A stretch of DNA of 64,000 nucleotides, from positions 1,240,001 through 1,304,000 of the forward strand of contig OOIN01000001.1 of NCBI GenBank assembly GCA_900323505.1. Reading direction: 5' to 3'. The notes beneath the pieces were generated by a model. The model saw only the letters and a program-made list of their open reading frames with translations, ran no database searches and was not told the origin of the DNA. Source of the DNA: Ustilago trichophora. Its lineage: Eukaryota > Basidiomycota > Ustilaginomycetes > Ustilaginales > Ustilaginaceae. The stretch's first letter is position 1; every line of letters starts with the position of its first letter. Shown in pieces: positions 39,582 to 49,900 of the stretch. Both the position numbers and the translations under genes were made by a program.

Positions 39582-40759
39582 TCAGAGCGAGCGATATTCT
39601 TTAATCATCGCAGCCATGCGGACTATCTGGCCTTCGGTGAATTCGGTCGTACATACATCCCAGGAGTAGCTGCAGGTGACACAAAGGCATCAGGAGGTGA
39701 ATCAAGTCAGTGACATCGTACTGTAAAGTAGCCGTGGCCGTGAGAATAGAGGCAAAACTCACTCCATGAAGCTGTGTCGTAGTGCGATATCCAGCATGGC
39801 GAGATAATCAGTGAAGTACAATAGCAAAACAAAATCTCAGGTGATCAGCTTAGACCTTGGCATGTCGAAGCAGCAATGCCAACTTACTTGTGGATCGAGT
39901 CCACCCCGCCTCCGGGGCAACTGTCTTGAACTTTGGTTGGGCATCCGGACGTTATAGTTTTCTGCGGCGGGGTGTCGTCCACAAGATCACCAGGGGGATT
40001 GCATCCGTTCTCGAAAACGTGGTACAGCCCATGAAAGTGACCCGTCTCATGGGTTAGTGTTCTGCCTTGATTGAAATTTTTCATTGAACCCCCTGGCAAC
40101 GTTGCGTAGTGGATCAATGCACCATCGTTGGTCAAATTTGTCTTCGCTTCCCACGGAGGATGGCAATTTCCAATGACTCCATCTGGCATATCGAGACTGT
40201 ACACATTGAATGTCTTGACGTCGCCTTTGTGGAGTGCTGTCTTCATTTCATACTGAAGATAGGAATCAGGGGTAACCTTTCGGAACCATTCCGCGTTCTC
40301 GACCCTATTGATGTCTTGCAGGTTAAAAGCGATGCCGGCTTTTTTGTAATCTTTGTTGAGCACGTCTATCTGCGCCTTGATGGCATCGGGGGAGAGGTTC
40401 CCTTCGGCACCATCATGGATGGCGTGCCAAACAACTTGAAAGGTCGTCGGCTGTTGAGCGAGGAGCTGAGCATCAGTAAGAGTGCGAGCAGCGGCGGAAC
40501 TGGTGCTGAGACTTTGACGAAGATCAGCAAGACGCTTGCGTTCGGCCTTGACAAGGGTCTCGGTGTACTCGTCAATTTTTGGATCTGTGTGGAAGTTCGA
40601 GGAGCAGCGGATGATAGGCTTTGTAGGGGCGTCGATTCCGGATTTGTCGTCCTGCATCGGTCGTGCCTCTATCTGGCATGTTCCCTGTAGCTGCTGATGC
40701 ATCTGCAGCACAAGGAAAGCCACGGAGAGCGTAAAGAAGAGCTGGCGGAGGGTAAGCAT
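39582..40759 (-). CDS. M43 metalloprotease, copy 2, secreted
   Basis: Exons are 39888-40759, the 9-nt 39763-39771 and 39582-39669, giving 322 residues. An N-terminal signal peptide (MLTLRQLFFTLSVAFLVLQ) is followed by a prodomain with a Cys at the cysteine-switch position (IIRCSSNF). The zinc motif HETGHFHGLYH has H237, E238, H241 and H247, then DDTPPQ, paired Cys and the Met-turn NFMDYS (M293) completed by the microexon. Introns are 116 and 93 nt. Pappalysin-type enzymes are zinc endopeptidases; fungal members are mostly extracellular, so an external substrate is expected but unknown. Confidence 0.93.
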
Positions 40760-41523
40760 TTCTGTCGTCTATCCTGTAACGCCTGAGAGCCTTGTCTTAA
40801 GAAGGAAAGGGGCGTGTCGATGTGAATGCGGACTTTCAAGCTGTTTTGCATGTCAGTTTATATATGCAAAGGATGCGCAACAGCACAGCGCTCAGAGGGC
40901 GCTTTGTCTTCGCACAAGTTTGGTCGCATTTCTCAGACAGTAGCCTTGAGCTTGTGGTCCTAAGCAGGGAGCTCTGGCAGTTCTCGAGGCAAATCGAGTG
41001 GCTGTGTGTTGTTGCATCTCCGAGCCTACTGCTGAAAAGCCTCTCCGAGCAGAATGATGGACGTCCTCGTTCTTCTGAGCTCTGTGGGCCATATGCGAGA
41101 CAAGTCAATGGCTTGAGAAGCAAATTTGCGATACGTACACATTCGGTGGATTCGACGCTCGACCAGTCGGATGATTGGTGACGTGGGAAAAAATGCTGAT
41201 ATTGAAGCCTTCGTTGAAGAAAAAGCAAATACAGTAATGTACAGTACAGTACATGTAAATAGCAGAACAGCATAAATTGCGACCATCCCGAACCGGCAGG
41301 AAGACCTCACTACAGCTGAGAAAGCGGGACGAGAGTTCAAGGATGGGGATGGGAATAGTGTGGGCTATGGAAGGCAGAATGATCTAGGGCAATCACTGCA
41401 TTAGCAGTTCCTGCCCATCACTTTACAACCTCCCACGCTGACGCAGACGCAATGCGCGCTGGTTCTCTCACGAGGGTGGGAAAGGTTGCTGTATCTGCTG
41501 ATTCGACTGCTATGAAGGTGGAT
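40760..41523. other. Intergenic region between protease copies 2 and 3
   Basis: This holds the copy 2 promoter and the 3' flank of copy 3. A cluster of TACAGTAC-type repeats lies at 41231-41258. Confidence 0.5.
40857..40864 (-). promoter_or_regulatory. TATA box of protease copy 2
   Basis: TATATAAA on the minus strand, about 98 bp upstream of the ATG at 40759. Confidence 0.6.
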
Positions 41524-43083
41524 CTAGAGCGAACGATACTGCCCACTGAGAGCAGCCATGCGAACTGCTTGGCCCTCGGTGAACTCAGTAAGACATGCGT
41601 CGCTCGAGTAGCTGTGATTTCCGAAAGGTGAGCAGAGAGATAGCAGGTCAGTAAGAAAATCCTTGCCATCTTTCTTTGAAGAGCATTTACTTACTCCATG
41701 TAGCTGATCCACCAACAACAGCAAAGACGTTAAAGAAAATTTAAAATGGTCAGCAAAAGATCGTGCATCTTCCCATGGTGGTAACGTGGTGGATACCTAC
41801 TTATGAATCGAGTCCACGCCGCCGCCCCTGCAGCTATCCTGACCAACGGGACATCCGTTCGTCGCCACACTCTGCGGCGGGGTGTCGTCTACGTAGTCAC
41901 CTGGTGCCTCACATCCGCCCTGAAACACGTGATACAGTCCCAACCAGTGACCCACCTCGTGCGTCGCTGTCTTTCCCAGATTGTATCCCGTCTCGCTTCC
42001 TCCTGGTACCGTGCTATACTGGAATACGACACCATCATTTTTCAGATTGTCTTTGACGTTCCAAGGGAAGGTTGCGTATCCTAACAAGCCATTGTTGAAA
42101 TCAACGCTGTAGAGGTTGAGGGTCTTCTGGTCTCCCTTGCGAAGAGCGTTTTTCATTTCGGTTTGCAGGTTGGTGTCGGGCGAAATATTCTTGTACCACT
42201 GTGTGTTGTTGACGCGGTTGGTGGTGGTGAGATCAAAAGAGAAGCCGTAAGCCTTGTAGTCGTCGTTCAAGACTTCGATTTGGTCCTGTATCATTGTGTC
42301 GGACAAGTTTCCTGCACGACCAGAGTGGATGACATGCCACACGACTTGCACTGTTTTCGTCTGCTCAGCGAGGAGCTTTGCATCGGTCAAAGAGCGCGGG
42401 TCAGTGGCTTTGCTATTGGAGCTGGAAGAGCGCTGCTGACGGATGGCGGCGAGTCGTTTGCGCTCTGCCTTGACAAGGTGCTGAGAGATGTCGTCAACCG
42501 TGCGGTTCGTGTTGGCCGGCTGGGCGCAGAAACGAGTGCGGGGCTGTTGGAGGGCATTGTGCACTGCTTTAGTTTTCGGAGGGTCCTTCTTGGGAGTGGT
42601 ATCTTTCTGGTCTTGATCTTTGTCCTGGGTGTCAGAGTTGTTCTTGGCGGAAGCCTCGCTTTTTTGGGGGTTATCGCCCTTCTTGGGCTCTTTGTCATCC
42701 TTCTTATCTTCCTTGTCTGAGGTTTTGTCCTTGACATCATCACTCGCTTTCCCATCGGCATTAGCTTTAGCCTTAGGCTGAACTGGCCCGCCATCACCAT
42801 GAGAAATGACAATCATCGGCTTATTGTCCTCTTCATCGCCATCCGTCTGGATTCCATTTGCTAGGGCCTGAAGAGCCTTCAGCACGGCCTCAGGGTCCAT
42901 TGTTGTCTGCCCATCCGAATCCGAGATCGACGCTCTCGGTTGGGTAGCAAGCACCTGTACATCACCCGCTTCGTTCTGTACCGGCCTTGCAAGCGCCTGA
43001 CCCCCTTCATGCAGAGACTGGTGCGCCTGTAGCACAAAGAGAGCGAGGGAAATTGTGGAAAGAAGCTGGCGGAAGGGCTGCAT
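41524..43083 (-). CDS. M43 metalloprotease, copy 3, with Lys/Asp-rich N-terminal extension
   Basis: Exons are 41801-43083, the 9-nt 41695-41703 and 41524-41611, giving 459 residues. The signal peptide starts MQPFRQLLSTISLALFVLQ. Between it and the conserved domain lies an extra ~130 residues, including a Lys/Asp/Ser-rich disordered stretch at about 85-170 absent from copies 1 and 2. The cysteine-switch position reads RFCAQP. The zinc motif HEVGHWLGLYH has H375, E376, H379 and H385, then DDTPPQ and the Met-turn NYMDYS (M430) completed by the microexon. Introns are 97 and 83 nt. It is likely a secreted zinc endopeptidase with a distinct propeptide or surface tether. Confidence 0.93.
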
Positions 43084-45273
43084 GTTTATCGTATATTGTC
43101 TTCTTTGGGGGAGCTTGAAATCTGTTCTTAGGAGAAAGGAAAAGGGAGCGGGATATCAGTGAGGAGTTCGGGTCTATCTCTAGGCCTTTATGTATCGAGT
43201 GACTGCAAGGCGAGAGTCGAAGGGGTAGTATGCCGTTGATGGTTGCAGAAGGGCGTTATGGTAGCAGATTCCGAGACGAAGAGTGCGCTTGCAAGATCGA
43301 GCACCGCGTGATAGGAGGTTACAAGAAAGTCGTGAGGAGCGCTATCAAAAGCAGAAAGATGGAATGTAGTAGCGGCTCAGATGGGTTGTTGGAGTTCCGA
43401 TGATGGGGGAGATGCTTTAAGTTGTTGTACAAATGCAGAAGGGGCAGTGTCGATATGAAAGAAGCTCGACCGGCGAGCTTGTCGAGTTTGTTGTTGTTGA
43501 GAATGTCTTGGTTGTACAGATCGAGGACAAAGCGTGCTGCCAGGAGGTACGCTGATTGAGTAAGAAAGCCTATCAAAGGCTTGCAGGACGGAAAGGGTGG
43601 GAACGAAAGATACACAAAGAAGAAGACACGAGCGGGATGGAGTTGGGGAAAGAAATGAATGCAGATTGCGGTATCTATATCAGGCATTTCGAGCTCGAAA
43701 GGCGCCAGTAATATTGCGTGTCTCGGAACGGCAAGGATGTGAAACGGGCCAGGGACGGTCCTCAGAGTGGATACGAGACTCGCAGATACAAAAAAACTCG
43801 AATGTCGACTGCCCTACACCCTTGGTACAGACCCGGACGCCGGTCTAGAGGGAAGGAGAAGTTGAATCGGCCATCTCAGGAACACCATTTCACTCACTTC
43901 ATGTAGCGCGCCAAGCTCTGCGACAATCGAGGTCACATCCGTTCGCATAGAAGAGGCTCAACCAGTCGTACATGGATTGGTTGCGAGGCAACTCAGGGGC
44001 GGTTGCGGCGGTGATGGACGGCGATTGAAGGCAAAGCTAGGCGAACAGAACAGACTTCTAGTTTTGGCAAGATCTACATTGAGTGCTATGAGCGAAGGCT
44101 ACATCGTGTCGACCAAAGATGGTTAGGTTGCTGCAACTCAGAGGATCTGCAGTTGTCAATGAGCATCTTTGAGTATGCGAGGAGCGTGCAGTGTGGGACA
44201 TGTCAAAAAACGCCAGATTCTTGGCTCGCCTCGGCTCGGATCGGAGGATGGGATGCACATCGGGGTCGATTTCAAGCGACAATCTCGATCTCAGAATTTG
44301 TTGAGTTTTGCCTGGACGATCAAACATAGTTTATCCAAGAACACTTCGCGGAACCTTTTGATGTCGTGGGCGCCACACCAAACCGGAAGAGCGGTCCGGC
44401 GGATTCGAATTTTGTCCGTCGAATTTACCCAAAGAGGTGGCCGTAAATTGACCGCACCGGTCGTTCGCCGAACGTGCCATTGCCCTCTCTCTCTCTGTCT
44501 ATCGAAACAAAGCGGGGGAGAAACGACAGAAACCCTTTTGCTTTGCTCGTTGTGTCCTTCCCCCGCATCTTTGCGAGGGAGTAAATCCGTTCGAGCAAAG
44601 AGAAAAGGAGCTTTCCGTGGATGCTTGCATTGTGTGTTGAGCAGTCTCTGTATGATAGAATGGTTTGCCTGCCCCACATCAAGCGACTTCATTACGGGCC
44701 ACGAACGACACACCTTGTAACGTAGTTGTACGACGCAGACACGGTCAATTCGCAGGATCTCGTTTGGCTTTTGTGTATTCCACACCCTTCTCCTGAAGAA
44801 CACCTAATCCGCGTGCCATCATCATCTTCTGACTGATTGCAGCTACCCCGGACCAGCATTCCGGTTTCCTGAGATAGCTGCTACCCGTCTCTTGTAAGTT
44901 TGACGGAAGAACATTCATGTTTCTCAAATTAGTCCCCTCACTGCCCCTCCATGAATGGTCGGTCCGACGCGCACCGCATCGCAGGACACCCTTTCACCCT
45001 GTCTCATCCCATCCCATTGCCCCCCACTTCAGATTGGCTTGCTTTGGCTCTACATCCTCATTGCTGCTTGCTCACCCCCCGCGGGCTGGCTTGACTGCGA
45101 CTACCGCTTGTGTTGCGCTGTCTTTCGTCTGGGCCGGTCTCGTCCGTCCATATTACCAACTCGCTAAGCTCTTTTATTTCTTTCTTCATCTCCCTTTGCA
45201 TCCCGTTCCTATCGTCCTTTTCACCACCATCGGTACTCGACCATCCTACCAACCCTTGAATGAACCGGACACA
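43084..45273. other. 2.2 kb gene-poor region
   Basis: Upstream of protease copy 3 and of the dehydrogenase gene, which diverge. The part from 44930 to 45270 is C/T-rich leader of the dehydrogenase. No gene was recognised. Confidence 0.45.
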
Positions 45274-46695
45274 ATGGCTCCCATCGCCGTAACAGAACCT
45301 ACCGTACCAGTGCCAGCCGTTATCAAGACCGCCGACATGAACGGATCATCATCCGCCGCCGCCACCTTCGGCCCTAACACCTCGGCCGTGCTTCACGGTG
45401 CCAAAGACCTCCGCATTGAAGAGCGTGACTACGCTGCACCCACTGGCGACGAAGTTCAGATCCGTGTCCGCGCAACTGGTCTCTGCGGCTCCGATCTTCA
45501 CTACTACCTTCACGGCCGCAACGGTGATTTCGCCCTTCAACACTCTATGTGCCTCGGTCACGAATCCGCAGGTGAAATTGTCGCCCTCGGCCCCAATGTC
45601 CCCCACGCTGCCAACCTTTCCATCGGAGACCGTGTTGCCATTGAAGCAGGTCGATTCTGCGGCTCCTGCCCCAAATGCCGTGACGGTCGCTACAACCTTT
45701 GCAAGCAGATGCGTTTCGCTTCCTCCGCCAAGACCCACCCTCACCTCGACGGTACCTTGCAAAAATACATGAATTGGCCTAGCTGGCTCGTGCACAAGTT
45801 GCCGGCCAACGTCAGCTTGACGTCGGCGGCGCTGTGCGAGCCTCTGAGCGTGGTGTTGCAGGGTATCAGGAGGAGTCAGTTGCAGCCAGGACAAAGTGTG
45901 CTGGTATACGGAGCGGGTGCGGTGGGTCTGTTGGCTTGTGCGGCCGCCAAGGCGAGCGGTGCGAGCTACGTAGCTGCTGTAGACATTGATGAGGGTCGAT
46001 TGGCGTTTGCCAGCGCAAATGGTTGGGCGGATGCTACATATCTTCTCCCCCGTGCTCCCCCCGCCGCTGCTGCCAACGGAGCTGAAGAGAACCTCGACGC
46101 CCGAGCACGCCGCACGGCAGAAGACAAACTCGCCATCTCCTCCGCCTCTTCTTCCGCAACCGCCCTCCTCAATGCACTCTCCACTTCCACATCTAGCAAT
46201 GCCACCGGCTATGCAGTGCAACCTGCACCCCTCGACCTTGCCTCGGATGGCTTTGACGTCGTATTCGAATGCACTGGTGTCCCCACCTGCGTCCAAACCG
46301 GCATTTTTGCCACCAAAGCAGGCGGAAAAGTCGTCCTCATCGGCATGGGTAACCCCATCCAGACCCTTCCTATCGGAAATGCCTCCTTGCGCGAGGTCGA
46401 CGTCATCGGCGTCTTCCGCTACGCAAACACCTACCCGGTCGCGCTTGGTTTGCTCGCCGGTGGCACACTCCGCGCCCAGGGCGGCGGTCTGCACGCTCAG
46501 ACAGCAGCTAACGTCGCCCAGACTCAGGGCGAAGGCGAAGGCGCCGGAAAAAAAATGGGCGGTATCGAAAACTTGGTCTCCCACACCTACCCTTTGAAAG
46601 AGGCCGTCAAGGCTTTCGAGACACTCGCCAACGGCAAAGACGCCGAACACGGAAGAGGTGTCGTCAAGGTCTTCATCACCGACGACGAGGCCTAG
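45274..46695 (+). CDS. Sorbitol/xylitol dehydrogenase-like zinc alcohol dehydrogenase
   Basis: 473 residues from ATG 45274; the frame extends upstream, but that part is leader-like. This is a medium-chain dehydrogenase with catalytic zinc ligands in GLCGSDLHYY (C71) and GHESAGE. The structural-zinc lobe has four Cys (GRFCGSCPKCRDGRYNLC), and the NAD motif is GAGAVGLLAC. The pattern fits polyol dehydrogenases that oxidise sorbitol or xylitol to the ketose in the cytosol. Odd feature: about 65 Ala/Ser-rich residues (about 259-324) inserted in the Rossmann domain between YLLP and DGFDVVFECTG, plus a smaller Gly/Gln-rich insertion near 415-430. An N-terminal ~30-residue extension is also present. 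Confidence 0.9.
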   Translation: MAPIAVTEPTVPVPAVIKTADMNGSSSAAATFGPNTSAVLHGAKDLRIEERDYAAPTGDEVQIRVRATGLCGSDLHYYLHGRNGDFALQHSMCLGHESAGEIVALGPNVPHAANLSIGDRVAIEAGRFCGSCPKCRDGRYNLCKQMRFASSAKTHPHLDGTLQKYMNWPSWLVHKLPANVSLTSAALCEPLSVVLQGIRRSQLQPGQSVLVYGAGAVGLLACAAAKASGASYVAAVDIDEGRLAFASANGWADATYLLPRAPPAAAANGAEENLDARARRTAEDKLAISSASSSATALLNALSTSTSSNATGYAVQPAPLDLASDGFDVVFECTGVPTCVQTGIFATKAGGKVVLIGMGNPIQTLPIGNASLREVDVIGVFRYANTYPVALGLLAGGTLRAQGGGLHAQTAANVAQTQGEGEGAGKKMGGIENLVSHTYPLKEAVKAFETLANGKDAEHGRGVVKVFITDDEA

Positions 46696-46956
46696 TCCAA
46701 CCACTAGATTTGTTCTTTAGTCTGCTCTGTTTTTTGTCACTCCTTTCACTCATGCCCGCTCGTGTAGATTCATCATCCGACGCTTTTTGCTCAATAGACA
46801 CATACAAAATTCGCAGTCCCTTTCACGCCAATGATCCTTCTCCGAAGAAGCTGACATCTTATTGAGACCATCCAAACAAGATAGGACCGAATATCGTACA
46901 AGTGAGCCTGCTGATGTTGGACAGCAGTCTGTAGAAGCGCGTTGCAGCAGCAGTCA

Positions 46957-49900
46957 TCACATCCCATCGGCAGCCGCCGAAGAAGAAGGCGAAGGGGATG
47001 GCGCCACTATCTCGGCCACGCTGGCGCTCGAGTCCCTTTCGTCGCTGATAGCCTCATCTTCCTCCTCTCGAGCTCGCTTCGTGTCGTTGCTGCTTTCGAA
47101 CAAGAGCGGATTTTGCAGTTCAGGGTTCGAAGCGGACTGACTTAGCATGGAGCTTCCAAAGCTCGGCACAATAGCATGATGCTGCTGCTGTTCCTGCTGT
47201 TGGAAGATGGGGCGCAGCGGCGCGGGGGATGAGGCTGTTAGCGTGGGCGATGACGTCTCCGGTCCTGTCAATTCTGACACGCGTGGTAAAGCGGCTGAGT
47301 CGGATGGCTGGGGCAAAACTGAACCGCTGGTATCACCCGTCGGAAAATGCAGTGATGCGCGAGGAACATGAGGCCTGAGGTTGAATGACCACTCCGAAGG
47401 TGTCTTCTGTGGCGTCGGTGGCGTCTGTTGCGCTTGCTCGTTTCTGTGCAGATCGAGAAGATGCTCTTGAGACAGTGTTTCCTTTGGCGTAGACGTAACT
47501 TGCGCGATGATACTGTCCACAGCTTGCTTGCCAGCGAGATCTCTGCCCTGAGCGTACTCATTGACAGATCGCTCTATGTCAAATGAGGATTCCAAGTCAT
47601 CACCTTTCTCTGCGCCAGTGTCCCGGTTTCCTTCAACCTGATCCGGGCTTCCTGCGGTACCGATGAGTTGTTCTGCAGCAGGCATGGGGCAATCCGAAAT
47701 TTGTGCCTCTGCCTCCGAATGTTTCTGCTGAGCTCCATTCTCCTTCGCATGATTCTCGTCGTCCGGTTTTGGCTCTCTCTCTTCATCCTTCTCTTGCTTC
47801 TTCTCCGCTTCAGCAGCCTTCTTCGCCTTGACATGTTCCTTCCACTCGTCCGACAGATCGAGGATCTTTGAGCGCCAGTAAGCGCGCTTGGTGCTGACTT
47901 CGCCTGCTTGCCACTCGGACGCGGCGCTTCTCTCCACCTCGTCCCTGTACTGTCGCCGTTTCGCAGCACTCGATTTGTTGACACTGGATATCTTCATCTT
48001 GCCCTCAACGACGAGCTTAAGCAGCTTTTCCGGCTCGTGAAAGAAGCGGTCAAAGTAGTGGAGGAGGTAAATGCCGCAGTCACAAAAGTTGGGTTGCGAC
48101 GGCACCTGTGCGTCGATGTAGGGCGTCTTGGGCAAGCTCTTTGCCAGCGTCTCTGCGTCCACCCCTTCGGCCGATTGTCGAGTGTCTAGGACTTGCACCG
48201 TGCGAACACTGCTTTGTACAGCAGCTGCCTCTTCGACGTCGTCCTTGCCATTGGTCTCGTTCATCAGAACATCATCTACGTCCTCCTGCGAAGGCTTCTG
48301 CGCAGCGTCCTGCGCCCGAGTCTGTCGCATCTCGCCCTCTTGTTGGCCTGTCCGCTTAGCCTCTTCCTTTTGTACTCGCTTTGCTAGCTGTGCAGCGGTG
48401 AGCCGATTCTTGTCCAAGGCTTCGCGCCACAAGTACTCGTGCAACTTGTTACCCAGTCTGACATGCCTTGATCCAAGACTATCAAAGGTGATGATGAAGG
48501 TTCGGTTGAGGTCCACGGGGCCATCCGCACCTTTTGTTGGCGTGCTGGCACGAGAATCCCTATCCACATCCATGGGTGCAGGTGCCGGTGGCAGATCTAT
48601 CAGGGACCGCATCGGGGGGAGTGGCGATGTTCCGGGCTCTAAGCTAGCGGAGAGCCCGTCTTGATCGGGTCGGGCGTCACCTTCGATGACGTTCCGCCGA
48701 GCACTTTCGGCGGCCGGGGCAATGGGCGGTGGTGTTGCCGTGATGCGCGCCACAGTCAGTGCCGACGCCACTTCCTCTTTGTCTTGCTCGCTCCCGCTAT
48801 CCCTTTCCTCGGTCGGATCCATCAACATGAGCCCCGGGTTGACGATGACGGCAAGGTACCAGTGGTAGGCTTCGTTGATGGGGACCACGATGTATTTCTT
48901 TGAGAACAGGTCGACCTTGGACGTCCACCTTCGCAGCTTGCGATAGCTGCTCTCGACCGTCGGTTCGTCCATCAGTATCTTGCAAAAGAAGGTGTTGAAG
49001 ACGTAGATGCTGTCGGCCAGATCTGCGTCTCTTTCTCGAATCTCTCCGAGCATGAACTTGAGGCCAAACTCGATAATGATGTCGTTGAGCAGCTGGCCAT
49101 CGAGCAGCCGTTCGAAATCACGTCCATTTATACTCATAGCACCGACACCCTCGTACGGGTACTGCAGAATTTGCTCCGTCGATGCGGCCAAAATCTGATG
49201 GCGGGTGTCCACCTTGGGGGTCGCATATGTCGCAGGCTTGCTTTTCGGTATCGTGAGAGGTGGCAGGCTCGGTGATTTTCGAGATGGAGATAGATCCGAC
49301 ATGTCAATATCGATCGGCGCTCCAGCTGGCGACTTTGGAGACGCGGGCTGGATGTCGAACGTCTTTCTTCTCTGCTGCTGCGAACTGAACGACGCGCTCG
49401 CACGAGGCGTGTATTGCGATTCGGAGGGGTGGCGGCGGTCGGAACCCGGGAAGATTAGGGTACGCGCGACTTTTGGCTGCGGCCAAGGTAGTTGCTTGAC
49501 CGCATCAACGCTGCCGACCTTGCTTTTCGAACTGGGCTGATTCAGCCAACGGATCTGAAAGTCGTCAGACTTCGACTTCGGCAGCCCCTTTTTGATGACG
49601 AAAGCAACTGCCATCCTGTGGTTGCGTAAGTCAATCTCCTCTGTTTTAGCGATGAGCTGAATCTCGGCCGCCCCGCCGGAGGCACGAGGGTCATAGTCAC
49701 TGAAAGTCTTATGTACGCGCCCAGCGCTGTCGGATCCACATCGCAGGGTGAAGCCCAAAGTGGCATGGTCTGTGACCTCTTCTTGACTGGCCACGACCTG
49801 TTGAATGTCGCTGTAGGAGATCTTGACCTGCTTGTCCGGTGTTACGGAAAAGGAGAGGGAGTGGCTCTGGAAGACTGCCAACGGGCGCGCATCCTCGTGC

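Noticed and set aside
41231..41258. CRISPR- or telomere-like short repeats
   Set aside because: The repeats are a few overlapping TACAGTAC units without spacers; the organism is eukaryotic and no array structure exists.
44291..44803. 170-codon minus-strand frame
   Set aside because: Unnatural composition, with no conserved motif, splice pattern or promoter context.
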